Shown here piece after piece: positions 1-10,879 of a stretch of DNA of 64,000 nt. Made by a program: the position numbers and the translations under genes. Below the pieces are notes generated by a model that saw only the letters and a list, made by a program, of their open reading frames with translations, searched no databases and had not been told where the DNA came from. How positions within the stretch are numbered: the first letter of the stretch is position 1; each line of letters begins with the position of its first letter. Origin of the DNA: Lentinula raphanica (lineage: Eukaryota; Basidiomycota; Agaricomycetes; Agaricales; Omphalotaceae); NCBI GenBank assembly GCA_027919835.1, contig JANVFP010000004.1, forward strand, positions 1,488,001-1,552,000. Reading direction: 5' to 3'.

Positions 1-270
1 TTCTTGCCACTTGGATGTAGTACTCGACAATCCTGAGGAGTAACCCTTACAGCAATGAAGTGGCAGGTCAATCCCGTACACCGAAGAGCCTCGAAGAGCC
101 TGAAGCTTGTAGGGTCCCACACAAACGGCCTCGGGATTATAACGGCCTTGCCACCTATGTAGAATCCGGGTGCCCTGTATTGAACCTGTATTAGTGATAG
201 TCCAGTCCAAATCATCGCTGTTGGCTGTAGGTTGATTGTGAACTTTCGTACAACTTTGCACTAGTGTCAT
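1..270 (-). CDS. possible 5' end of an unidentified gene, cut by the window edge
   Basis: On the minus strand a frame is open from an ATG at 270 to the left edge (about 90 codons, no stop). A second frame is open from about 217 downward behind a plausible acceptor (CTAAT...TACAG), so the true frame is undecided. I recognise no domain. It lies about 115 bases downstream of the NDUFA6 stop on the same strand, so this would be a tandem neighbour. It could also be non-coding. Confidence 0.25.
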   Translation of the reverse strand, partial: MTLVQSCTKVHNQPTANSDDLDWTITNTGSIQGTRILHRWQGRYNPEAVCVGPYKLQALRGSSVYGIDLPLHCCKGYSSGLSSTTSKWQE

Positions 271-385
271 TTCACGGTGGTGAATCGTTCCTCGAATAGC
301 CGCAAAAAGGCTGACGACAGGGAATGTAAATCCGAGAAATCATCAAGATCAAGTTGAAGTTGTATTCATGTTATTTCTATTCGTC

Positions 386-899
386 TCATACAACACCAGA
401 AGCAGCTGGTCTAATAGCTTCTTCATCTCTACCTGTGAAATGCTATAAATCGAATTCATTCTGAGCGGTTGAAAGCAATACTTACCTGTGTAGAACTTCT
501 CCAGAAATGTCTTTTGTTGAGGTGCCTGAGTCGGTTTCAGCAAGATACCCATGACCTGATCCGGAAGTTTCCAAGCGTTCATCGTCTCCTGGTACTCTTG
601 TCTGTTCTTGAGCAACAGCACGTTTATAGCGCGCAGGTCCGTAACATGACGATTGGCCTCGAATCGTTGCCGGAGTAGATGGCGCACATATTGTGTGGAG
701 TAGTTCAGCGAGTATAGAGCAATCATCTCTGGAGCCTTGTTGAGCGTCAGCCATGAATTGGAAAGATACTTTAAGTACATGGGCTCACTGCGCGATACCA
801 CTCTCGGTACAGTTGTATTGTTCTCTTCTTAGTCTCAGCATGCGTCTCTGATACTATGGCCGGGCGTGCCAGACGAGCAGGTATAGTGAAGGTGTTCAT
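386..899 (-). CDS. NDUFA6: NADH:ubiquinone oxidoreductase subunit NDUFA6/B14 (LYR protein)
   Basis: This is an accessory subunit of mitochondrial complex I, which in the family binds acyl-carrier protein at the peripheral arm. Three exons join cleanly: 899-789, 735-486 and 432-386, with introns GTGAGC..AACAAG and GTAAGT..CACAG. The 135-residue product has the LYR motif early (IQLYREWYRA), then PEMIALYSLN and the family hallmark NRHVTD followed by RQEYQETMNAWK. It ends FYTGRDEEAIRPAASGVV, matching the usual acidic C-terminus (FYEGRDEE). Length and domain order are normal for fungal homologues. The start at 899 is the ATG just ahead of the LYR helix. It is transcribed divergently from the PDAP1-like gene. 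Confidence 0.9.
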
Positions 900-1075
900 G
901 ATTGATGTAGAGGGCAAACGTTGACAACGTCGACGGTCGAGCAACAAGGAAGGAAGCGGTAGCAAACTTCCCACGGTGGACCGGATGTCCCGACTCCCCG
1001 AGCCGTACATTTCTTGCAAAACGACTTTGATTCTATACAGCTATCTAATCCTTTCCAACTCTCATCATCATCGTT
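900..1075. promoter_or_regulatory. shared divergent promoter of NDUFA6 and the PDAP1-like gene
   Basis: Only 176 bases separate the two start codons, which face away from each other, so both genes must be driven from this segment. No clear TATA box is visible, which fits house-keeping genes. Confidence 0.5.
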
Positions 1076-2002
1076 ATGGTCCGTAACGCAGGTTCGTACT
1101 AGCATAATTTTTGCAAGGAGCTAACTTCATTCACGTCTTCTCGATCTTTCGTTGATTCCAAAGGCAAATTCAAGACAAAGCGTGGCGGAGGACGTCAGTT
1201 CAGGTATCGTATAGTATCATGACCATGTGGAAAGGCCACTCAAAGGCATACCAGTAAACACATGGTCCTTGATGAGAATGGGACTGCTGTCTCTACAGAC
1301 AAAAGATGGTGAGCTTTGCTCTCGATCACGATTCACGATAGGTAATATGGACTCGAAAATTTCTAGGCGTGACAAGGATGATGATGGATCGGGATCGGAT
1401 GATGATGAAGAAGAGGAGGAGGACGAGGAAGAAGAAGAAGAATCTGAGGAAGAAGAGGAAGAAGAGGCAGAGGATTCCAACAAACCCGAACTATCAAGAG
1501 CTGAACGAAAGAGCTCAAAAAGAAACAAGCTGCAGAAAAGGTCAAGCAGAAACAGAAACAGGCTGGTGGCGGAGACGAAGAAGACTCTGAGGAAGACTCT
1601 GATCTTATCAATCCTAACCATGTCAAGAACAAGATGAATATCTCTGACCTCAGTGCGCCCCGAGAACTCAGTAGGAAAGAACGGGAGGCAAAACAGAAGA
1701 AGGAAGCTCAGGATAAATATTGGAAGGTGCGAGGGCTGTATCTGTTCTGCTACTATTCCTTGTTCAATCGATGTTTCCGAGCCATTAGCTCCACGTAGCA
1801 GGAAAGACTGATCAGGCGAAAGCAGACTTATCACGTTTGGCCAAGATCCGTGCAGATCGTGAAGCTGCTGCTGCAAAGAGGAAAGCGGAGGCAGATGGTG
1901 AGTTCCAAAATGCTGTCTATCTCGCTTGATGTTAACACCTCGACGCTGTTAGCCAAGCAAGCGGAAATGGAAGCCAAACAGAAGGCTTCAGGCAGACGTT
2001 GA
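1076..2002 (+). CDS. PDAP1/PP28-like phosphoprotein, with an apparent 1-base frameshift
   Basis: Homologue of the 28-kDa heat- and acid-stable phosphoprotein (casein kinase substrate PP28 domain). Its molecular role in fungi is poorly defined. Six exons can be traced: 1076-1091, 1164-1203, 1255-1308, 1357-1726, 1789-1897 and 1953-2002. The N-terminus MVRNAGKFKTKRGGGRQFS is typical. A long Asp/Glu run follows (about 1380-1470), then INPNHVKNK, PRELSRKEREAKQ, and a basic helical tail with GKTDQAKADLSRLAKIRADR ending SGRR. Near 1505-1515 the acidic region (ending KPELSRAER) and the KELKKKQAAEK segment lie in different frames with no possible intron between them. One extra base would restore continuity. 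This may be a sequencing error or a real mutation. Confidence 0.8.
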
Positions 2003-2683
2003 TCTCGAGGAATGGACGGAGTAATACCCAGACTATCTGCTTACCTCAGGATCGTTTCAACTGTAAACAATGCCAAGGAGAATAATCTATCTCTGTTTGC
2101 TAACGCCGTTTGACTGAAATTTCTCGGGCCTATGATAGTATCCTACATCCTTCAAGCCATAACACGGTTTACAGAACAGTCCCTTCAACTTCGAGTTTCT
2201 CGCGACATGGGTCTCGATTTGCGCGCGCAGCACTGAGTCAGAGACACAGAAACAATTTCTGCAACCATGTAATTTGACTGGACTGGTTACAACATCCTTC
2301 GAGTAGCAATTCCTAGTTGCTCTGGCATTCAAGTGTATGGAGAGAGTCCATGCGAGAGTGAAAAATCGATTATTATGAAATATGAAAAACGATGAGAGGG
2401 TGATGCTCAAGAACCAAGATATTGAACTATTACAGTGTACAAGTTGAAATGGGTGGGGCGAAAGCGCGTCTCGTTCACTTGATGGTTTCTAGCATAAGAC
2501 CCATCGCAAGGTATTGACTCGGAGACACTTGTACATAGAAGCACTTCTGTATGTCATACGTCTCTCAATGTTCAAATTATGTACAACAAGAGGATGCGAT
2601 ATACCGTGGATGACCATGTCTACAAATAGTACACTTCAACTTTGACCCAATGTACATTTTACCCTTTCAACTTCCTCGTCTCA
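2003..2683. other. intergenic
   Basis: Convergent 3' ends of the PDAP1-like gene and the P450. Short open frames here have no recognisable protein features. Nothing else was seen. Confidence 0.5.
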
Positions 2684-5033
2684 TCATATCTCGTCTCGTA
2701 GAGACTGAAGTATTCCCTCTGCTTCTGGGAATCGAGCGAAGAATTGACATTGAACATCTGGTGTTGGACTTGTGGACAAAATTGCTCAGACTGTTGTCAG
2801 AGAACGTTTGAAGAAGGATCTCACTTGAGGATATCTTTGGTTGACCCTTGTCTACTAGGAGTTACAGGGTCTGTTAACGCTGCCAGTGCATGTTCAATGC
2901 GCAAAGCCCAAAGGATTGTGCAAATGTCGATGAATAACGCATTGTCAGCGATGTGACGTCCCACACAAACTCTGTGATTGTTCAGTGTCACCTCATATGA
3001 ACAGCAGAGAAAGAGAGACCGCACACCTCCTTCCAAACCCATAGGCACAATGTCCGTCTTCATCCTCGAACTCGGGTGGAAACTCAAATCCAGTACCCTT
3101 GTCAGACTGTCGAAGGAATCGTTCCGGTCGAAACTTGTCGGCATCAGCTCCGTAGATATCCTTATCACGGTTCATAGACCTGGAAAAAAGAACAACAGCT
3201 CAGAGATATCCCAGGTAGACGTTCATGATCGAAGGTACTTTCCAAATATTTGGAATACACTGAGTGCCCTTGGGGATGAAGTAACCTTCGTACCAATCGT
3301 CCTGAATACAGATGATGAACAAAGAGCCTGGACTATTTGAACTTCGACCTATTGCGTACCTCCATCACAACATGAGGTACTGCCAATGGTATCGCGGGTT
3401 GCCATCTTAGAACCTAAGGATCAATCGAGGCAGAATCGAGTCGAATTTTAATTCCGACGGCCTTGCTGAGATCTGTTGAGATGGCATACCTCTTTCACTA
3501 TTGCCCTAACGTACGGGAGGTGTTTCATATCAGCAAACGTCGGGTTTCTTGATCGTCCTACAACACGGTCTATCTCGAGCTGAGCTTCGATTTGGACCTC
3601 CGGATGGAGCGTCATAGCATGGAGGAAGAAGGATAAGGTAGTACTGGTCTGGTCGCAAGGTCAAGGTGATTGAGTGAGAAGTCTCAAACGCACATTGACA
3701 GTGCAGGTACGCACGGTTTCTAGAGCAGCAACACTTTCGGCAATCTTTCATAAGATTTCCCTTGGGTTGAATAACATTGGCACGTACGAAAGAGAACCCG
3801 CAACCCACGCGTTTTCTAAATCACTCAATCCAGTTGCTTCCTGATCGTCTGCTAACTTGATGCAGAGGCTTGCTTGCCTTTGATCATTCTTCACCTGTCC
3901 AGAAAAGCCCTCATTAGGTGGACTTTCTCGATAGTGTCAAATATACCACAAAGACTCACCGCATCGTTGAAATAGTTTCCAAACACGTGGGAGATGCACT
4001 GGAAATCTCTTTGCGCCTCCCTCTTCCATTTCGCAATCGCCGAAGGGAGACAATCTAGTATCGGCATAAATTCCACGAAATGGGCCCCTGGATACATGGC
4101 ATTGGTGAATCGATGTGCTATGTTGCTGAGAGTTTGGAGAGGGTCTGAAGTAATTTGGAGTTTGTCAGACGACTCAGTGGTCCCGTGTGTTGATTGTTGA
4201 GTTGGTGGTGCACGATTGAGTATCTTCGATTCTACCCTCCCAGAGGGGAGCGATCGCTTGCCATAGATGACGGATATGATAGTCGATGCAGAGCTAAAGC
4301 ATTGAGATGAGTAACGGAAGGAAGTATGCTTTCCGAGTAATACATACTTATTGATCTTTGCGATCAGAGAACGGGAGTTGTCAGATAACAGACCATGAAC
4401 TAAAATGATTGCTTCTTCGATCTGTAGAGGTTGATATTCTGTGCTAATTCGAGCATTCAAAACGGCATGACCAGCACGTCTCATGGTCTGCCATCTATGA
4501 CAGACGTCAGTAATATAACGAATGAGCACTGGCATCTACAATTTTTCGCGAGAAATCTGACATACGATTTCCCATATTGAGTGAACGGCATCGCCAGCTC
4601 AGAACCGAGGTGTTGGGAGACAATATTCAGTGGCCTATTTGAATAGATCGCGGAACGACGTTCCAGAAGTTCTATCGCTGCGGCTTTGGTGTTGAGAACG
4701 ATGATGTCCTTTCCTGCCATGTTCAAATACACGATTGGGCCTTGTGGTGTTGAAGCATTGAGGTGGAGGGCACAGGTTTTCATCAGCCATATATCACAAA
4801 CAACTTGTTGTGGCATACACACCGTATTGGGCCTTCAGCTTGTCAAAAGTGAACCACAACGATTGTGATGTTCTGAGTTGGAGGACGTTTCCTAAGACAG
4901 GCAATCCGCGAGGACCTGGAGGTAGTGCTCTACATTTCCATGCGACGATTACCGATCGTATGAGTAGTAGAAAAGCACCGATAATGCTGGAGAAAAGGAA
5001 TAATTCCATCACTGAAGTGGTGGCGTGGTTCAA
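2684..5033 (-). CDS. cytochrome P450 monooxygenase (microsomal, class II type)
   Basis: Heme-thiolate monooxygenase, probably ER-anchored and fed by cytochrome P450 reductase. The substrate is unknown. Many short introns were resolved. In order: N-terminal membrane helix (SSIIGAFLLLIRSVIVAW), proline hinge PPGPRGLPVLGN, the B-C region, a long helix F-G segment, the I-helix assembled over two introns as AALETTSTTLSFF (Glu-Thr-Thr in place of the usual Asp-Thr-Thr), the K-helix ExxR (EVLR in VKEVLRWQP), FRPERFL, and the heme loop YGFGRRVCVGRHIAD, whose Cys is the axial ligand. The C-terminus reads PEAEGILQSLRDEI. ATGs at 5033 and 5009 are both in frame before the membrane helix. I list the longer form. 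The style resembles mushroom P450s often annotated as O-methylsterigmatocystin oxidoreductase-like. Confidence 0.88.
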
Positions 5034-5907
5034 ACAACAGAAACACTAGGAATAGTGTAAAGATGGTTCTGTCTTTCGTCAAAACCTCATGCATCAAGAC
5101 TTTATATGCAGTTTTCATTTGTATACGAGTACCGATTTGGAGAGGGCCGGATGATAGAAGTTGACAGTGCTATGAATCATACTATGAACTTTGATCTAGC
5201 ATGATAAGTAATTCGCTTCAGTGCTGAGCTCGTGAGTTCTTGTAGAGTACGCGACGTACTGATAAAATCAGAACTGGTGACATTTGCCGAGGTGAACAGT
5301 AGGACTGGCGACAACCACTGAAGTTCGTCCTAATGAGTTCTGGAAAAGCAGTTGGCGTGTCACCCATGAAGCTGAAGATCGAAATTCGATGGAATCATGA
5401 TGACACAAACTCACACGTGAGTATACATACCATACACTGTTACTTTCATGAAGTATATCCTAGGTGTGTGATGACTCGATGCAACATTCTTGAGGGTATG
5501 CTGAGCTGAGATTCAAGATTTCGAGCCCGACATCTACGTGTAACTCGTTTCAAGATAGGCTCGTGCATACAGCCTGGCATCCCCCATATGGCATAGACAG
5601 AGCCACAGGGCCTGACCTGACCTTTGATGATTCCTCGACGGTGGGGATACATTGCAAGCGAACAAAACCTTGGGCACAGACATATCGAGCGGTTGACCGA
5701 TGGTTATCGTGGCACAGGATTAGAAATATCCACACCTGTGTGATATTTTTGATGCCTTTGAGCGACCGATTCCCGTTCAGAGTATCCAATGTAAACTTAC
5801 GTGTGGGCCGTAGCATCTTGAAAACGCAAACCCATAGTGGCGGTAGTAGTTTAGAAGTCAAGGAAAGATGATGATGACAAATCCGGAAATATGCAAGATA
5901 AAGATAA
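5034..5907. other. intergenic, upstream of the P450
   Basis: Contains the P450 promoter and then sequence without convincing coding content. Several short overlapping frames on both strands show no family motif. The right end touches MITE copy 1. Confidence 0.45.
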
Positions 5908-6076
5908 GGCCCTGATCGGATACACGGGAGATTGGCGTCGGGAAATGATTTCTCTGCCAAGAAAAACCCGTTGGGAAAGCGGTGGGACCCGGCAGGATCC
6001 AGACGGGTTTTATTTGGCAGGGAAATCATCAAAACCCGAAACCCGACGCCCTTTTCCCGTGCATCCGATCAGGGCC
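5908..6076. mobile_element. Tourist-like (PIF/Harbinger type) MITE, copy 1
   Basis: A 169-bp element flanked by a 3-bp target duplication TAA (5905-5907 and 6077-6079). It begins GGCCCTGATCGGAT and ends with the inverse ATCCGATCAGGGCC. The inverted repeats run on imperfectly for about 35 bp, and the interior is also self-complementary (GATTTCTCTGCCAA against TTGGCAGGGAAATC), so the whole element can fold as one hairpin. TIR style and TAA duplication fit non-autonomous PIF/Harbinger elements. No transposase is present. It is identical to copy 2 at 6345-6513. Confidence 0.85.
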
Positions 6077-6138
6077 TAAGATATAACTTCCCGCCTGGAC
6101 AAAAGACCTTGATTTTATCTTTCTTCCACCTCTCCTCC

Positions 6139-7172
6139 ATGCTGCCAGACTTATTCGTATCATACGGGGCCATAGGTCCTGAACTTACGTTTGCCTTTCT
6201 CTTGCAATGGCTCTACTTCAATCGGGAATTCAACCGCGGTCTTGGCTGGTCTTGGCCCTTGCTGTTCAACAACTTGACCAGTCACAGAACCCTCCGTCGC
6301 GTTTCCACGCCTCGGACGTCACCTCGTCGCTTCACAGCTCCTAAGGCCCTGATCGGATACACGGGAGATTGGCGTCGGGAAATGATTTCTCTGCCAAGAA
6401 AAACCCGTTGGGAAAGCGGTGGGACCCGGCAGGATCCAGACGGGTTTTATTTGGCAGGGAAATCATCAAAACCCGAAACCCGACGCCCTTTTCCCGTGCA
6501 TCCGATCAGGGCCTAACCTGGACAATATTGAAGATATAGAGGCATGTTGGGCTGGCGGCTTACATCCCATATCCATGGGCGTCTGCCCGGCTCAAGAACG
6601 CTACAGAGTGTTGCACGAACCAATCGCACCTACGGACCACCATCTACCACTGCGATTTGACAAACCAATCATTGATTTCAGACGATTTTTCAGAGTCTTA
6701 CATGGGCGCCTCTCATAGCAAGTAAGGATTGAGCTTTGAAGCTGATGCATAGTATGGGCATTGGGATGTGCGATCGGATCTTCGTGATCCATTCAGGTTG
6801 CTCTCTCTAACACGATTCTTTGGCAGTGACATGGACATACCCAAGAGATGGTCAAGATCATTTTTACCTGTCCTTGGTTGGGAGTCATTTGAAGAATGCC
6901 GGGCGCGATGGTTCGAGGATGATGGGAAGCTAAAGGGTACCAAGAATCAGAAAAGCGCTGGTGTCTTCCTCTATACGCTTTCAAGAACTTTGTCCGAGCA
7001 CAGGTGCAGCTTTTAGGCACAATACGAACACCCTTGTCTCGAAATTTGACTCGGAGAACGAGAGGTAGATCTGTTAGGAAATCTCTTGGGAAAGATGTTG
7101 AAGTTTCTCCTGAGGACGGAATCAGGATGCAAGAAGTCATTGCACATCCATGGCTCACCATTCAAGACTGAT
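6139..7172 (+). pseudogene. SRPK-like protein kinase relic, interrupted by MITE copy 2
   Basis: The N-terminal part (6139-6344) reads LTSHRTLRRVSTPRTSPRRF, and directly after the MITE the same frame resumes as NLDNIEDIEACWAGGLHPIS and then AQERYRVLHE. This is the typical entry to SRPK-family kinases (YxxGGxHPVxxGDxxxxRYxVxHKLG). The glycine loop, catalytic loop and DFG that should follow are absent: only about 150 bases lie before C-lobe-like text (RFFGSDMDIPKRW, ECRARWFEDDGKLKG; 6790-6930), which then continues in another frame to a terminal HPWL (7150-7172). The core kinase domain is therefore deleted and the reading frame broken. I infer a dead gene. Removal of the MITE and one TAA restores an open frame across the insertion point. 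Confidence 0.55.
6345..6513. mobile_element. Tourist-like MITE, copy 2, inserted in the kinase relic
   Basis: Base-for-base identical to copy 1 over 169 bp and in the same orientation, with the same TAA duplication (6342-6344 and 6514-6516). It sits in the coding frame of the SRPK-like relic, between ...RRFTAP and NLDNIED..., and brings an in-frame TAA stop at its right border. Confidence 0.85.
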
Positions 7173-7322
7173 ATGCTGCTGATACGTATAAGCTAATCCT
7201 GCTGAACATTAATTTCTGTACGCTCACGGCAATAAATGATCAAGCAGTTTCTTTTCACTACTTATTATGTGAGTCAGAGTCAGAGTCGGTCATTTCACAC
7301 AATATGACATATGAGGCCTCGC

Positions 7323-7470
7323 GCTTGGCTTACCATATTGGTGGTCCAATCGAACGAGGACAATGGAGAGTCGGATATTTTGACATGTACACTGATTGCA
7401 CGCAAGTCGGAGTGGCCCGAAATGGAAGATTATTTTGTGCATTGTTGACCAGTTATAAAAAGAACCTCTT
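7323..7470 (+). promoter_or_regulatory. orphan FunK1-type promoter block with TATA box
   Basis: This stretch is clearly related to the segment just upstream of FunK1 copy C (38596-38780). Shared blocks include GGTGGTCCAATCGA, AGATATTTTG/GGATATTTTG, ACTGATTGCAC, GGAGTGGCC and a TATA box (TATAAAA at 7454-7460, counterpart at 38750). In copy C the start codon follows about 100 bases after the TATA box. Here no kinase reading frame follows for nearly 2 kb. It is probably the displaced promoter of FunK1 copy A. Confidence 0.55.
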
Positions 7471-9451
7471 ATGAGGACGGTGAGATTGTATCCCACCCTC
7501 TTCCCTCTCCCTTCGAGCTTTGTTGAATCGTCTCTCTATTCCAAGAATACCAGGAAATACTACCTAGTACTTAGTACACGATGGCCAATCATTCTGAAGA
7601 CGACTTGAGATGTGGGCCATTGCAAAGCATGGCATAAACGAGTCCGAATTGAGGACAGGTCATAACTCATGATCTATATGTACTTACTTACATATCTACC
7701 AAATTTTTTTTTTGTTTTTCTGGGAAATCATGAGATGGAATGGTAAATTCAATGTTCAGATAGTAGCTATTGGTAGATACACATAATTTTCTGAGCGTAC
7801 ATGGTACTCTCAAGTCTCTGTGTGTATCCAGATCTATGATATCTCGATCCCCTTCGTCGCCGCCTACACATATGATACAACCACAGACAGCCCTTCAAGT
7901 GCGAATACAGAAGCAGCGTAACCTCCGGAAGGCCCACCTATCTGAGCAAAGTGGTAAGTTTGCTGTCATATAAGGAGACACACCTGCCTTCGATGACAAG
8001 AACATCCACATCCTGATGAGATGAAATCATGGCCTCCCTTCTGTTGCAAACCAGCTAGTTGGATCATGGACTCACCAAAGGTGGTAAATGCAATGTTGTT
8101 GCATACCCATACCAAATATTTTCATCAGCAGTAACATAGCTTGAACAGGAAGGAGTTGCACGCTCACAGCTGTAGAGAGGTGCTCACCAGTTATGAACAT
8201 GATTGAAGTGACATGGAGGAGAAAGAACAAGCCTGGACGCGGGGATCATGGATGAGGAATGCAAATCGAAGTCACAGCATGCATTCATTTGTTCGTCTGT
8301 TTGTTCGATCGTTCTGTTGTTCATTCATTTCGCGGTCGTTCATTTGTTCAATGGTTGTTCATTTGTTCATGTATTTGTTCAATCCATCTGTCGAGCATAG
8401 TTACAGTATTCGCGCGATTCTTTCGTTCTAACAATAAACGTCAGTGAAGCCCTTAGAATAAACTGCAATACACACCAGATTTGCACTGTTGTCTGTTGCC
8501 TTGCCCGTATTATTTATGGTAGTGCGTTCAAAAGCTATAGAAATAATATAAGCCACCAAGATTGCGGACTGCTGTGGAGGTACATTTGAACAGCATCAAG
8601 CATGTTTTATGCATGTCCAAATCTGGCCTCGGCCTAGCAGTAGGATCTCTCAAATTACGCATCTCCCTTGTGGAACTGCGGGGAGTTCTCAAGAATGGCC
8701 GACGCGCCCTTTGAGTCTCTTCTACACTGTCAAGTTTTGTGAAGTTGAATGCCGATGGCATTGTTTGCTGAGGTGGTAGGAAAATTGAAAGATGTACTAG
8801 CATGGGAGCTGTGGTTAGATGAGCTCTGTGACAATATTAATGGCAGGGTGACACTGTTGTATCCTCGTTGACTTTTTTCCCTTGTTGTCTTTCTTCATAC
8901 CCTTGCTGTCCTCATCCTCACCCTTGCTCTGTGTCTGTGTTGAGGTTGAAACGGTGGTGGAATGAGGGTGAATAACATGCCGCGCCCGGGCTCGAGCGCA
9001 ATGCGTGCAAATTTTTGAAAAGGTGAGGGTGTTGAGGCATGTAGACAAGCAATATTATAGACTTGTGGCCGCGAGTAGGTTTGGATGATGGCGGTACAAG
9101 ATGACTGACACAGTAAGCTTTGCTTACAAGAGTCTGCCTAGCTAGGGGAGACTAGCACTGTACTAGATAGCATGCTGACATTGGATTGGCAGAAAGGGGG
9201 GACCTTGGATCGGCATAAGTAGGTGGACAATGGACATTGAGGAAGAAGAGAAGTTCAGAAGCGGATCCAGATGCTGAGAATCTGTGACAAGGTGACAAGA
9301 TAGCGCCCAAGAAGCTCAGAAGAAGTGTCACAATGGAGGACAATGAAATCGTTAACTTTGTGACATTTGCCTATATATAGAAATCGAAATTTCCTTTTAT
9401 GATACATAAAGCCATCCATAGAGACGATTCCTCTTTTCATTCGGACTCGTA
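7471..9451. other. non-coding segment between the orphan promoter and FunK1 copy A
   Basis: No protein family could be recognised. Features seen: a T-run near 7706, a low-complexity stretch of repeated TTCATTTGTTC-like words at about 8280-8390, and a TATA-like CTATATATAG near 9371. No terminal repeats or target duplication were found, so if it is an insertion its type is unknown. Confidence 0.4.
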
Positions 9452-9998
9452 ATCAGGTGACCGAGACGCGGTTTCGCACGCCAGAGCCACCCGAATCAGT
9501 CAATCCTGAATCTCAACCACCACCATCGACTCCTCGCTCTCACTCACAACCGTTACCCTTTCGCTCTTACCCTGACTCAAACTTTACTCCTGCCTCTAAA
9601 GTCAAAGCCGCAGTGTCTCCCGAATTCCGTGCCGCCTCGAAGGTAGAGACTAGAAGAAAACTCATCTTGGAATCAGACGTGCCCAAGATGATTCCGGAAA
9701 TTCCTTGGCAGGACTATTTCGACCGTATCTTGCCTCCGCTACCAAAACAACTCGAGGGCAAAGTTGAAGACGTTTTACGGAGATTGGAGGCCAATGGCAC
9801 GATTCTCCGTGATCGGTGGAAGGCTTTTCCAGTGGATCCCGCGTTAGCCAATGAAAACGAACAAACGGTTTTTCATCGCCTGACTCAAGTTTACGACGCT
9901 GTCGTCGATGCTGCCACACAGATTGATAACGCTCTGAGGCCGACGTTCGGTCTTGTAGTGAATGGCAACGTTGCCATGCAATCAGATCGGGGGACCAG

Positions 9999-10834
9999 TG
10001 TAAGGAGTTGGTTAACAACGCCAATCACAGACCCAAAGCTGGTTCACCAGGAAGTAGATTATCCTGGGGTTATCACCAATAACGGCTTCTAGAAAACACA
10101 CAGACCTTTGCTGGAATATTACTTCAGCAAAGTATAAAAGGATGTGGCTACTTTGTCTGGAATATTACGTCAGACAGGTAATCACAGTTGTTGCAAGGCT
10201 GGGATGGACTTCAGGCAATGAACAAAGGGCAATCACAAAGCTGGGTTGGACGTCAGTCGATGGATTGAGTATAAAGGCTTGCTGGGATGGACTTCAGACA
10301 AGAAAAACACAAAGTGCAGTCAAAAGATGTAGAATCAACAGTGGGTAGGTGGGGGTACAAGAATAACTAGTCTAGGGTACAAACAAGTTTCTGGGGTGTC
10401 TTATATACCAATCTACAATGCCTCATGGATACCTCATGTATGCCTTGTGTATGCCTCATGTGTGCCACATGTATCCAGCATACCACATGTATGCCTCATG
10501 TATACCTCATGTATACCACATGCATGCCACATGTACACCTCATGTATACTACATGCATGCCACATGTACACCACATGTATACCACATGTACACCACATGT
10601 ACACCACATGTACAGCCTCATGCCCTGGATTTGCCTCATGGACTGCCTTATGGGTTGCCTCATGTTGTCCTGAGTCATATTGATTTGTCTTGTGTTCTGT
10701 GAGTTATAATGGTGATTGTTGAGTTGCTGAAATAAATATTCTGGAGTTTTGTAGTACTGTAGGGAAATAGGCTGGCAAAGGTGGAATGAGATCCTGGTTT
10801 TAGGCAGGCAATGCAAAATGCCTGATTCCTGACA
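9999..10834 (-). repeat. 3' LTR of a minus-oriented Ty3-type element
   Basis: Read on the minus strand, the LTR begins TGTCAGGAATCAGGC just after a purine tract (GGTGGAGGGGGGAATAC, complement of about 10835-10851) and ends CTCCTTACA. It contains short internal repeats (three copies of CTGGGATGGACTTCAG-like text at about 10195-10300). Its partner 5' LTR is missing from the window. Confidence 0.6.
10418..10625. repeat. 11-bp minisatellite inside the LTR
   Basis: Degenerate tandem units such as CCACATGTACA / CCTCATGTATA repeat across about 200 bp, most regular at 10560-10615 where units are exactly 11 bp. Because 11 is not a multiple of three, all three plus frames stay open and give similar Met/Cys/His-rich repeats. 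These frames are artefacts of the repeat, not genes. Confidence 0.75.
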
Positions 10835-10879
10835 GTATTCCCCCCTCCACCAGACCGAGCCCTCGAGGTCTTGTCTTCT

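Noticed and set aside
1363..1632. Ser/Leu/His-rich antisense frames opposite the PDAP1-like acidic run
   Set aside because: Simple complements of GAA/GAT repeats.
5932..6516. 194-codon frame spanning both MITEs
   Set aside because: It runs through two copies of a non-coding hairpin element. Only the kinase-like part between them has meaning.
8213..8447. Phe/Ser-rich frames at 8213-8447
   Set aside because: Produced by the repeated TTCATTTGTTC-like low-complexity sequence. No start context or homology.
10396..10702. Three overlapping Met/Cys/His-rich open frames of about 95 codons
   Set aside because: They arise from the 11-bp minisatellite in the LTR. All frames look alike and none has other protein features.
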